Source: Candidatus Methanomethylophilaceae archaeon
GTDB taxonomy: Archaea > Thermoplasmatota > Thermoplasmata > Methanomassiliicoccales > Methanomethylophilaceae
DNA length: 8,205 bases
Assembly: GCA_013329105.1 (NCBI GenBank)
Contig: DUKW01000090.1
Coordinates: forward strand, 1 to 8,205
Direction of reading: 5' to 3'
Shown here in pieces: positions 1-5,938 of this stretch. The first letter of the stretch is position 1, and every line of letters begins with the position of its first letter. The notes beneath the pieces were generated by a model. The model saw only the letters and a list, made by a program, of their open reading frames with translations, was not told the origin of the DNA and searched no databases. The translations under genes and the position numbers were made by a program.

Positions 1-389
1 TAGGGCTCAATAAAAGTCAGGATATTTCCGTCATCATCGACTACGATGGCGGTGAGGCCCATCTCGTCTCTCAGTGGCGGCTGTACAAAAATGACACCTT
101 CATCAACCAATCTGGCATGCAGGTCGTAGATACTCTTTGTGGCCAGATAGAGTCCCGTCTCACCACCGATCAGCTCTGGCGATGACTCCCTGAGCATCAG
201 CATCTGCTCACCACAACTCAAGATAGCACGACCCACCAAGGTCTTTACAATCTCCATTCCCAGAAGATCCCGGTAAAATGTCAACGCCTGCTCAAGCGAA
301 CTGACCCTCACCGTTCCCATGAAAATACCTATTGGTAGACCCTCATCACTATAGACGAAGTCTTCTCCCATAGGATTACCGAGAGGCAT
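1..389 (-). CDS. VOC/glyoxalase-fold family protein (3' end at window edge)
   Basis: Reading the complement from the ATG at 389 gives 129 sense codons, and the final partial codon (TA-) lies at the edge, so the gene is complete or nearly so. The protein shows the vicinal-oxygen-chelate pattern: a beta strand at residues 22-29, then SSLEQALTFYRDLLGME (30-46), a central MLMLRE strand, and a C-terminal VVDDDGNILTFIEP. That is one complete beta-alpha-beta-beta-beta pair of about 130 aa, the usual single-domain VOC size. In glyoxalase I-type members the metal sits on a His in the first strand and a His opening the second half. Here those positions read M/G (FMGTVRV) and L (GLYLA), while the C-terminal Glu is kept. 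Glyoxalase I activity is therefore doubtful and the substrate is unknown. The gene is divergent from mrp. A CATAAAAAA element at 447-455 (minus) could be its TATA box. No strong Shine-Dalgarno sequence precedes the start. Confidence 0.72.
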   Translation of the reverse strand, partial: MPLGNPMGEDFVYSDEGLPIGIFMGTVRVSSLEQALTFYRDLLGMEIVKTLVGRAILSCGEQMLMLRESSPELIGGETGLYLATKSIYDLHARLVDEGVIFVQPPLRDEMGLTAIVVDDDGNILTFIEP

Positions 390-476
390 GATCTCATCTC
401 TTTATCTAATCGATCGCCCCTCTTAACATTCTATCCCCTTATGATGTTTTTTATGCGAAGACTATTTTTAACAGGG

Positions 477-506
477 TCTATATAAGGTCCATTCTATCTT
501 TGGTGA
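477..506 (+). promoter_or_regulatory. TATA box and SD of mrp
   Basis: TATATAA at 479-485 has its centre about 29 bp before the mrp ATG, so an archaeal transcript would start at or a few bases before the start codon. GGTGA at 502-506 matches part of the archaeal anti-SD and lies 4 bp before the ATG. The two signals suggest a leaderless or very short-leader mRNA. The same TATA element is near-palindromic and could also read toward the VOC gene. Confidence 0.5.
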
Positions 507-510
507 CGAT

Positions 511-1335
511 ATGAGCCCTACCAACGCTGTAATCACAAAGGATAATTTCAAACTAAACGAGAGTCTGGATAAGATCAAACATATAATTATGGTAATGAGT
601 GGTAAAGGAGGCGTAGGTAAGAGCACGGTGGCCGCAAATCTAGCACTCGGTCTTGCAATGGCTGGCCATGAGACGGGCATCATGGATGTCGATATACATG
701 GACCAAATATACCAAAATTACTTGGCATTGGTGAAAAAAGAGTCGTCGCCGAGGGCAATTACCTGCTTCCCGTATATGTTCCGCCACGCCTTAAGGTCAT
801 GTCCATGGGATTTCTTATCCAAAACGACGACACACCAGTCATATGGAGAGGACCCGTAAAGATGGGAGTGATACGACAATTCCTGGAAGATGTGCGCTGG
901 GGCGATTTAGACTTCCTGATAGTAGACCTACCTCCCGGCACGGGTGACGAGCCTTTGAGTATAATTCAACTCATACCTCGTGTCGATGGTGCGATCATCG
1001 TCACAACACCACAGGATGTGGCTCTTCTAGATAGCCGTAAGTCCATAAACTTCTGTAAGCAGATGAACGTTCGCGTATTGGGCGTAATCGAAAACATGTC
1101 CACTCTGGTCTGCCCACATTGTGGGGGAACAATAGACGTGTTCAAACACGGCGGAGGGGAAAAAGCAGCAGAAGAAATGGGTGTACCTTTTTTAGGCCAT
1201 ATACCCCTGAACCCGTCCATCACGGTGGGTGGGGATAACGGTGTTCCTGCAGTGGCCGACGTCAATGGAACAGCGGGTGAGGCGTTCATGGAAATAATCG
1301 ACCGCTTGCGAAAACAACTGATCGAAAAGCGTTGA
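511..1335 (+). CDS. mrp: Mrp/NBP35-family P-loop ATPase, Fe-S cluster scaffold/carrier
   Basis: This 274-aa cytosolic protein belongs to the MinD/Mrp/NBP35 (ApbC) family, dimeric ATPases that bind and pass on 4Fe-4S clusters. The deviant Walker A motif GKGGVGKST is at residues 31-39, with the signature Lys at 32. The A'-type strand MDVDIHGPNIPKLLG is at 58-72, WRGPVKMG at 112-119 and the Walker B-like strand IVDLPPGTGDEP at 137-148. The CPHC pair (Cys201, Cys204) follows ENMS and is the cluster-binding CxxC shared across the dimer. The N-terminal extension before the P-loop is short, as in archaeal Mrp, and lacks both the DUF59/MIP18 domain of bacterial Mrp and the four-Cys ferredoxin-like N terminus of eukaryotic Nbp35. 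The start is the ATG preceded by GGTGA. A NifX-like gene follows after 32 bp on the same strand, a common partnership that supports a metallocofactor role. Function in this organism is inferred from the family. Confidence 0.95.
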   Translation: MSPTNAVITKDNFKLNESLDKIKHIIMVMSGKGGVGKSTVAANLALGLAMAGHETGIMDVDIHGPNIPKLLGIGEKRVVAEGNYLLPVYVPPRLKVMSMGFLIQNDDTPVIWRGPVKMGVIRQFLEDVRWGDLDFLIVDLPPGTGDEPLSIIQLIPRVDGAIIVTTPQDVALLDSRKSINFCKQMNVRVLGVIENMSTLVCPHCGGTIDVFKHGGGEKAAEEMGVPFLGHIPLNPSITVGGDNGVPAVADVNGTAGEAFMEIIDRLRKQLIEKR

Positions 1336-1367
1336 ACTATCTGATGTGAAAAAAGTAGGAATTGCAT

Positions 1368-1706
1368 ATGAAGATTGGTATATTGACAGAGGGGGATAAT
1401 CTGAATTCATTTGTGGCCGAAGATTTTGGCCGCGCACCTTATTTCTTGATCGTAGATTCCGACACCTTTGACTATGAGGTTGTGGAGAATGAATTCAAAG
1501 ATGCGGCGGAGGGAGCAGGGATGCTGGTAGCCGACGCCATATCTGAACTGGGAGTTGATGTGATTATAGTGGGAGGAATCGGTTCTCATGGTTATGACCG
1601 CCTTACCAAAGCGGGCATCACGGTTTCTTTTGACGAAGAGGGGGTTGCTGAAGAGGCCGTAAAACGGGTACTCAGAAGATTGGAGCGAATGAAAAAATTA
1701 CGATGA
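1368..1706 (+). CDS. NifX/NifB-type dinitrogenase iron-molybdenum cofactor family protein
   Basis: This is a 112-aa single-domain protein of the NifX/NafY/NifB C-terminal (Nitro_FeMo-Co) fold. It begins MKIGILTEGDNLNSFVAEDFGRA, the usual strand 1 plus the 'xxHFGRAPYF'-type turn (here DFGRAPYF, residues 19-26, with Asp in place of the common His). AGMLVADAISELGVDVIIVGGIGSHGYDRL follows around 49-78, then AGITVSF. Family members carry FeMo-co precursors or other metal clusters. With no nif genes in view, a general Fe-S or metal-cluster chaperone role alongside Mrp is more likely than nitrogen fixation. I chose the ATG at 1368 over an in-frame TTG six bases upstream, because GTAGGA at 1355-1360 is a properly spaced Shine-Dalgarno sequence and the family starts with M-K-I. 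The tail (residues 92-112) is a basic helix without Cys. Confidence 0.85.
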   Translation: MKIGILTEGDNLNSFVAEDFGRAPYFLIVDSDTFDYEVVENEFKDAAEGAGMLVADAISELGVDVIIVGGIGSHGYDRLTKAGITVSFDEEGVAEEAVKRVLRRLERMKKLR

Positions 1707-2340
1707 CGTTGCGATTATCGAGAAGGACGCCTCAATTTCATAAATAAAAATGCAACAAAGCTTTACTTAGAAGCCCTATCCAGAAGGCTCCATCCGGGAG
1801 GGTTAAATGTTGATCTCTGAATATAAGACATAAAAGATATAGAGCCTTCCTCTATTGGAGTGGTTCATATTTATTGAGTCTAGAAAATACATAACACATG
1901 AGCATTACCATACCTCTAAAGTGTATTTTTACGGTGAGTTGGTCCAGTTTTTCGCTGACATGGAATCATTACAATGCTAACTTTAATTTGGCATCCGCAA
2001 TTTATCTAATACAGTTTTTTCTGAGTCGCGTCACTAACCGTATCTCGACGAGAGAAGGATTATTCTCAATGGGGTGTCAACACCGCAGTGACTTACCTAA
2101 ACGCCTTGAAACGTGCCACGATATTGCTTCACATCCGGTGGCAGAAATCAGGTAGTTCAGGTAGTTACAGACAATATTTGGCCCCACTCCGTTTTCCTAT
2201 TTGCGATTAAAGACCTCACTGATTCCACCGGAATAATGACGAAGCAAAATTATGTTGGCAGAGGTAGCCACTATCTGTCTTGAGATGGAGCCCACTCTCC
2301 ACGAAACGAGGGGCAAGGACTCTCCCTCTTAAAAGATGAA
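1707..2340. other. 634-bp stretch with no supported gene
   Basis: Neither strand has an ORF with recognisable protein character. The longest open frame (1898-2155, plus, 85 codons) has no Shine-Dalgarno sequence and a skewed composition rich in Ser, Trp and Cys. Small features visible are: an 8-bp inverted repeat, GAAGGCTC (1783-1790) with GAGCCTTC (1842-1849), around a 51-nt loop; a tandem 9-bp repeat CAGGTAGTT (2149-2166); and a short TGGAG/CTCCA hairpin (2286-2301) just beyond the end of the minus-strand HdrA-like gene. An uninterrupted +frame reading from about 1847 to a TAA near 1979 vaguely resembles a tyrosine-recombinase core-binding helix, but is too short to call. This could be decayed coding sequence or a long 3' region between two transcription units that point at each other. 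Confidence 0.5.
2149..2166. repeat. tandem 9-bp direct repeat
   Basis: CAGGTAGTT occurs twice head to tail (2149-2157 and 2158-2166) inside the gene-poor stretch. It is exact but short. No further copies are visible nearby. Confidence 0.4.
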
Positions 2341-3489
2341 TCATCCCTGGTTGGATATTTTTTCCTTCTTATTTTTGGCAGAGGAGTAGTCTGATTCACG
2401 TGAACTCAATGGGTTTGGCCCCAGCTTGCGCAAATCATTTACAAAACTATTGACTATGTTCGCGTACTCATATGGTTCATCGGGGTTGACCCACTCAACA
2501 CGGAAACGCCGCCCATCAAGACCCATCTGCTCCATGAGGAACTTTATAAGTTTCATCCGGCGCATTGTCCGTATATTACCGGTATTAAAATGACAATGGT
2601 TGGGTTTTCCCCCCATCAACAATACCCCATCGGCACCTCTGCTAAGTGCCTTAAGGACCCAATCTGGATTAACCCTACCAGAACACAACGTGCGAATTAT
2701 ACGGAAGTCTGGTTCTATCTCAATGCCCTCTGCACCTGCAGCATCTCCGGCTGGATAGGCGCACCAATGGCAGGCAAAGACCAAAGAGTTGATCATGTTG
2801 TGTTCCATCCTTTCGATAAAAGTATCAACCTGTGCTTCCATCTGTGCATTGGAGTACACTGTCATATCCATGACATTGACAGGGCAGGATGTAACACAAA
2901 CACCGCAGCCCCAGCATTTATCGGGTTCGGGGTGGGATATCTTTGATACCCTTCCGTAGGGGTCAGGTATCATTGTTATAGCATCTTTATCACAAACGGT
3001 ATAACATATCTCGCAACCATTGCATTTGGTTTCATCCACTATAGCATAGACCTTGTCTGCCGGCTTAACGGCCATAAGGTTGGCCATTCCCATGGCAAAC
3101 TGGTCGCGTGCCTTTTTTCTGGCCTTCTCGGGATCTTTGGTATGAATGAAAGCCAACTGCTCCCGTATATTGACGGCATCTACCAGATAACGGTTAAGCC
3201 CTGCCTCCACGGCAGCGGTTCTGAACTCTTCCAAATGTTTGTCTGGTGCACATGTTGCCACTAATATCCTTTTTAGAGAGTGTTCCTTTATGTCTTTCTT
3301 GATCCCCTCGATTGCTTCCTTTCCGCAGAGTTTTGGATTCCTTCTAATTAACACCACTTGCGGGAACTCATGAGCGAAGGTTTCAAGATCATCGAAGTCA
3401 AACCTGTCACACAGACCGCTGCTATGACATTCACAAAAATATACGCCGACCCTGTCTCCAGGGTTCGGCGTGGATTTATTGTCACTCAT
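2341..3489 (-). CDS. HdrA N-domain / 2x[4Fe-4S] / MvhD fusion protein without FAD domain
   Basis: This 382-aa iron-sulfur protein has three modules. Residues 14-142 match the HdrA N-terminal domain: VYFCEC, Cys55, a VATCAPDKHLEEFR segment around Cys80, then GLNRYLVDAVNIREQLAFIH. The FAD-binding domain that follows in true HdrA is absent. Instead two 4Fe-4S motifs of CX2CX2CX3C type come next (Cys156/159/162/166 and Cys192/195/198/202). Residues about 235-360 form an MvhD/FlpD domain (FACHWCAYPAGDAAG, RTLCSGRV, NHCHF), in hydrogenase-Hdr complexes the 2Fe-2S subunit that passes electrons to HdrA. The canonical GCHPGDCHY reads GGKPNHCHF here, so one conserved Cys is missing. The last ~22 residues are a polar tail. 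The ATG at 3489 is chosen over an in-frame GTG at 3498 because it overlaps the superoxide reductase stop as ATGA, which implies coupled translation. With no flavin site the protein cannot bifurcate electrons alone. I infer an electron-transfer adaptor, perhaps feeding the superoxide reductase. Confidence 0.85.
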   Translation of the reverse strand: MSDNKSTPNPGDRVGVYFCECHSSGLCDRFDFDDLETFAHEFPQVVLIRRNPKLCGKEAIEGIKKDIKEHSLKRILVATCAPDKHLEEFRTAAVEAGLNRYLVDAVNIREQLAFIHTKDPEKARKKARDQFAMGMANLMAVKPADKVYAIVDETKCNGCEICYTVCDKDAITMIPDPYGRVSKISHPEPDKCWGCGVCVTSCPVNVMDMTVYSNAQMEAQVDTFIERMEHNMINSLVFACHWCAYPAGDAAGAEGIEIEPDFRIIRTLCSGRVNPDWVLKALSRGADGVLLMGGKPNHCHFNTGNIRTMRRMKLIKFLMEQMGLDGRRFRVEWVNPDEPYEYANIVNSFVNDLRKLGPNPLSSRESDYSSAKNKKEKISNQG

Positions 3490-3863
3490 GCCTTCCACAG
3501 ACCATGCACATTACAGTATTCCCTAGCGATTGCTCCTTTTAAAGACGCGTTTTTGAAAAACGCTTGTGGAGCCTCACCGGCTTTGAGGAACTTCTTCTGA
3601 GAGCAGTCACCCTGGATCAGCTCTATCATGACGATGTGATGTTCTTCCTCCATGGGGTGGGGAACATCCCCGACCTTAACCAAAACACCATCGTCTTTTT
3701 CTTCTAGAACAGGTACATGTTTCTCAAGGCCCTTGTCGGTTTTTTTCTCGATTAAACGCTCCATCGGTGCACCGCAACAGGTGAGCGTTCCTACACCCCC
3801 CTCTAGGACCTCTACTAAATTGCCGCATTTCTCGCACAGGTATATCTCATTCCTTGACGCCAT
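3486..3863 (-). CDS. dfx: desulfoferrodoxin (2Fe superoxide reductase)
   Basis: This 125-aa cytosolic enzyme reduces superoxide to hydrogen peroxide without releasing oxygen, a detoxification route of anaerobes. The N-terminal desulforedoxin domain has Cys10, Cys13, Cys29 and Cys30, the CxxC plus CC rubredoxin-like FeS4 centre. The catalytic domain has the Fe(His)4Cys site: His49, His69, His75, Cys117 and His120, in EKHVP, HPMEEEHH and CNVHGLW. Glu47 and Lys48, which gate the active-site iron, are present. Length and spacing match classical two-iron desulfoferrodoxin closely. AGGAGG lies 7 bp before the ATG. The gene is first in a two-gene unit, and its TGA overlaps the start of the HdrA-MvhD fusion. 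Superoxide reductases usually take electrons from rubredoxin. No rubredoxin is visible here, which makes the coupled Fe-S protein a candidate donor or donor chain. Confidence 0.95.
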   Translation of the reverse strand: MASRNEIYLCEKCGNLVEVLEGGVGTLTCCGAPMERLIEKKTDKGLEKHVPVLEEKDDGVLVKVGDVPHPMEEEHHIVMIELIQGDCSQKKFLKAGEAPQAFFKNASLKGAIAREYCNVHGLWKA

Positions 3864-3876
3864 TTCTAATCCTCCT
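3864..3876 (-). promoter_or_regulatory. strong Shine-Dalgarno of dfx
   Basis: The complement reads AGGAGGAT followed by TAGAA and the ATG at 3863. The core AGGAGG (3871-3876) is 7 bp from the start codon. It is the clearest ribosome binding site in the window and fixes the start of the superoxide reductase. Confidence 0.85.
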
Positions 3877-3897
3877 TTTGATTTATTGTAGACCGAT

Positions 3898-3916
3898 GCT
3901 CTTGAAGAGCCTCTTG
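3898..3916. promoter_or_regulatory. possible operator in dfx leader
   Basis: GCTCTTGAAGAGC (3898-3910) is a perfect 13-bp palindrome with one central base. A third CTCTTG half-site abuts it at 3911-3916. It lies just downstream of the expected transcription start set by the minus-strand TATA at about 3938-3949, where an archaeal repressor would block transcription. It could equally be a small RNA hairpin in the 5' leader. Confidence 0.35.
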
Positions 3917-3937
3917 CCTACCTTACCAATCTCTAAG

Positions 3938-3949
3938 GTTTATAGAAAT
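3938..3949 (-). promoter_or_regulatory. TATA box for the dfx operon
   Basis: On the complement the sequence reads TTTCTATAAACC. A start about 26 bp downstream would fall near 3916-3918, giving a leader of about 50 nt that contains the palindrome and the Shine-Dalgarno sequence. Assignment is by position and AT character only. Confidence 0.4.
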
Positions 3950-3960
3950 AGAAATCTATG

Positions 3961-4006
3961 AGATATATATCTGACCATGCAACTACGATTCATAAAGTCA
4001 TAAATC
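3961..4006 (+). promoter_or_regulatory. TATA-like elements upstream of the first Isf-type gene
   Basis: Two candidates are visible. AGATATATATCT (3961-3972) is a perfect palindrome that would give a leader of about 35 nt. CATAAATC (3999-4006) is centred about 25 bp before the ATG at 4028, so it would give a leaderless message. No Shine-Dalgarno sequence precedes that ATG, which favours the second. The region is shared with the divergent dfx promoter. Confidence 0.35.
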
Positions 4007-4027
4007 AGATAGAACATTCACCTGATT

Positions 4028-4594
4028 ATGAAGATGATAGCGTTCAACGGCAGTCATCGAACAGAAGGATATACTGCACAAGCACTGGATATTATGTTGT
4101 CCGTTGCCAGATCGGAAGGCTATGAGGTTGAAAGGATCGAACTAACCAATCTTAACATAGGATATTGCAAAGGATGCAAAGAGTGCGATAATAGGGTGGG
4201 GTGCACGCAGAGAGATGATATGGATGGTGTCTACGAAAAACTCACTGAGGCAGATCATATAATCATAGGAAGCCCTATATACATGGGCAGCGAGACGGGG
4301 GCCACCAAATGTTTCTTAGATCGCCTTTATGCTTTATTGGAACCAAAAGAGGATGGAGGATTCAGCTGCAGACTCCCTAGCGGTAAGTCGTATACCGTTG
4401 TACTGGTCTGCAGCTCATCTGATGGCCATATTGTATATCATTACCTTACCAATCGTTTCATGAGGATAATGATGGGGCTCCTAGGTGCCGATGACTTTGC
4501 CGCATTCATAGTACCGGCAACATCAAAATTAGAAAACATCAAGGAATCGACAGTATTCAGAGAGAATTTAGATAGCTTCCGTTACAGGTTGTGA
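4028..4594 (+). CDS. Isf-type iron-sulfur flavoprotein (NADPH-dependent FMN reductase fold)
   Basis: This is a 188-aa flavodoxin-like protein of the Isf family described in methanogens, homo-oligomers with FMN and a 4Fe-4S cluster used in electron transfer and reduction of oxygen species. The FMN-phosphate loop FNGSHRTEGYTAQ is at residues 6-18. The compact cluster motif CX2CX2CX5C is at Cys47, Cys50, Cys53 and Cys59 (YCKGCKECDNRVGC). TQRDDMDGVYEKLTEADHIIIGSPIYMGS follows, with SPIY contacting the flavin. The C-terminal half (GKSYTVVLVCSSSDG, then a Met-rich helix) is the rest of the fold, and length is normal. ATG at 4028 is used; a second in-frame ATG two codons later is possible. No Shine-Dalgarno sequence is seen, so translation is probably leaderless. 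The HisA-related gene follows after 8 bp, so the two are cotranscribed. A second Isf-type gene lies on the opposite strand beyond it. The electron partner is unknown. Confidence 0.9.
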   Translation: MKMIAFNGSHRTEGYTAQALDIMLSVARSEGYEVERIELTNLNIGYCKGCKECDNRVGCTQRDDMDGVYEKLTEADHIIIGSPIYMGSETGATKCFLDRLYALLEPKEDGGFSCRLPSGKSYTVVLVCSSSDGHIVYHYLTNRFMRIMMGLLGADDFAAFIVPATSKLENIKESTVFRENLDSFRYRL

Positions 4595-4602
4595 GTTAAG
4601 CA

Positions 4603-5376
4603 ATGAGTTATGACAACATTATGATCTTAGAATTGATGCCTCTCCTCTCAAAACCATCGACTATAGAACTTAGCGGAAACGGAGAGCACATAGCTGTGGT
4701 AGTATGGGATGGTAAAAAATTAAAGACAGTGGGACCGATCATTCAAAGGGAAACATATCTAAGATTTAATGGAAACGTCCACATAGATGGAAGGGTAGTC
4801 TTAGATATAGAGGGTGTAAATTTTGGCACCGCTGACTTTGCCGGTCTCAAACGTTCCATTGAAACAGGAGGACCATATTGGGTAGAAGCGGGTGTGCGCG
4901 ATATAGGAGACCTCTTCGATGTCATTACTCTCTCCCCCGAGATGACCATGATTGGAACGATGGGGTTGAAAGGCCATGAAATGATGAAAGAAGCCATGGA
5001 GATATCGAACAGCTGCATACCTCTAATATACGCCTCGAATAATGAGGCTGTATTTCACAGATTCCGACTGCCGTTAGGCGAGACCATCAGAGAGATGGGC
5101 GACATAGGTTTCGAATCTTGTGTGGTCCTCGACCTTGAGTCATTAGGTAAAAAGATAAACCGTACATTTTGGTCGAAGCTCTCTCATATTATAGAGATTG
5201 TTCCATGTGGGGGAATCTTATTAACTGATGTGCCGTTCCTCAGTCGTGAGGGATATTCAACCGCAATTGTAGAACCTTCTCTACCTCAAGAGAAATCAAA
5301 CTCTGCGGATTGGTGTATTGACACTGCCTGCATCACTGAGTCACCGAGGGCTAAAGGACGTTGGGTCGGTATATAA
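4603..5376 (+). CDS. divergent HisA-related (COG1411-like) barrel protein
   Basis: This 257-aa soluble protein resembles the proteins related to phosphoribosylformimino-AICAR isomerase (HisA) found in methanogens and relatives, whose role is not settled. Visible half-barrel signatures are an ADF strand at 77-79, YWVEAGVRDIGDLFDVI (92-108, matching the HisA GGIR-type phosphate loop), and MIGTMGLKGHEMMKEAM (116-132, matching the viGTetl segment). A second-half VVLDLESLGKKINRTFW is followed by VPCGGILLTDVPFLSREGYSTAIVEPSL. Two of the usual loop glycines are replaced (EAGVR, CGGIL), and I cannot identify the paired catalytic Asp residues with confidence, so HisA activity is unlikely. It follows the Isf-type gene by 8 bp and has no his genes near it. 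The start at 4603 could instead be the in-frame ATG at 4621, since neither has a clear Shine-Dalgarno sequence. The last 36 bp overlap the convergent gene. The family call is by motif recollection; treat it as moderate. Confidence 0.6.
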   Translation: MSYDNIMILELMPLLSKPSTIELSGNGEHIAVVVWDGKKLKTVGPIIQRETYLRFNGNVHIDGRVVLDIEGVNFGTADFAGLKRSIETGGPYWVEAGVRDIGDLFDVITLSPEMTMIGTMGLKGHEMMKEAMEISNSCIPLIYASNNEAVFHRFRLPLGETIREMGDIGFESCVVLDLESLGKKINRTFWSKLSHIIEIVPCGGILLTDVPFLSREGYSTAIVEPSLPQEKSNSADWCIDTACITESPRAKGRWVGI

Positions 5377-5934
5377 GCCATCGACCAACCGTAAACCAAT
5401 CTCATAGGCTGCATCGATAACGTCGGGTCTTTCCATGATTGCGCCCTGCCGATCCACGCCAGGGACGGTTAGACAGGAGCAACAAGAGACGTTTATAGTG
5501 TTGAGAAAAGACTTTACCACAGAGGTTGAGTTTCGAAAGATAGGGGCAGCCTGGCCACCCACTGATATGAACGCCCCCTTTCTGCTCATATAAGATGGAT
5601 CTGGGAAGAATTCCCTTCTAGCCCATAGACACTGACAGCGGTCTATGAATTGCTTAAGGTATGATGATAGTCCAGAGAAGTGGACGGGAGAGGATACGAT
5701 GATTACATCTGCTGCATCCAGTAAAGGATATATATCCGTCATCCCGTCATCAATGATGCATTTACCGGTATCAAAGCATCTGTTACATCCCCTACAATGG
5801 AATATCTCCATCTCTGATAGCCGCACAATTCTTGTTTCCGCTCCTTTCGCCTTCGCCGCTCTCAGAGCGGTACAGAGGAGAATTTCAGTATTACCGTTGT
5901 GATGGGGACTGCCTGATATGCCAAGTACCTTTAT
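5341..5934 (-). CDS. second Isf-type iron-sulfur flavoprotein, probable ATA start
   Basis: This flavodoxin-fold NADPH-dependent FMN reductase of the Isf type has 197 aa from 5934. It has GISGSPHHNGNTE (FMN loop, residues 5-17), Cys47/50/53/59 in HCRGCNRCFDTGKC, DDGMTDIYPLLDAADVIIVSSPVHF, then LKQFIDRCQ. Families of this kind begin M-K-V-L-G-I-S-G-S; here the first codon of that string is ATA. GGAGG (5944-5948) lies 9 nt before it. Counting from the ATA places the four cysteines at exactly the same numbers as in the other Isf-type protein of this window. The only conventional in-frame start upstream is a TTG at 5958, inside the response regulator and without a Shine-Dalgarno sequence. The ATA may be a true rare start or a base error. 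The regulator's TGA is 4 nt upstream, so translation is coupled. The 3' end overlaps the convergent HisA-related gene by 36 bp. A CC-S-C run in the C-terminal half is unexplained. Confidence 0.85.
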   Translation of the reverse strand: MKVLGISGSPHHNGNTEILLCTALRAAKAKGAETRIVRLSEMEIFHCRGCNRCFDTGKCIIDDGMTDIYPLLDAADVIIVSSPVHFSGLSSYLKQFIDRCQCLWARREFFPDPSYMSRKGAFISVGGQAAPIFRNSTSVVKSFLNTINVSCCSCLTVPGVDRQGAIMERPDVIDAAYEIGLRLVDGLYTDPTSFSPR

Positions 5935-5938
5935 GTTC

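Noticed and set aside
966..1367. 133-codon minus-strand open frame opposite mrp
   Set aside because: It is antisense to the well-conserved Mrp sequence and is only a shadow of it.
1783..1849. 8-bp inverted repeat as terminator or element end
   Set aside because: The loop is 51 nt, pairing does not extend, and there is no T-run after it. It is within what chance would give.
1898..2155. 85-codon plus-strand open frame in the gene-poor stretch
   Set aside because: No Shine-Dalgarno sequence, unusual composition, no recognisable motif or fold pattern, and no neighbour it could be cotranscribed with.
2590..2946. 118-codon plus-strand open frame opposite the HdrA-MvhD gene
   Set aside because: It is antisense to a gene with clear domain motifs and shows no protein character of its own.
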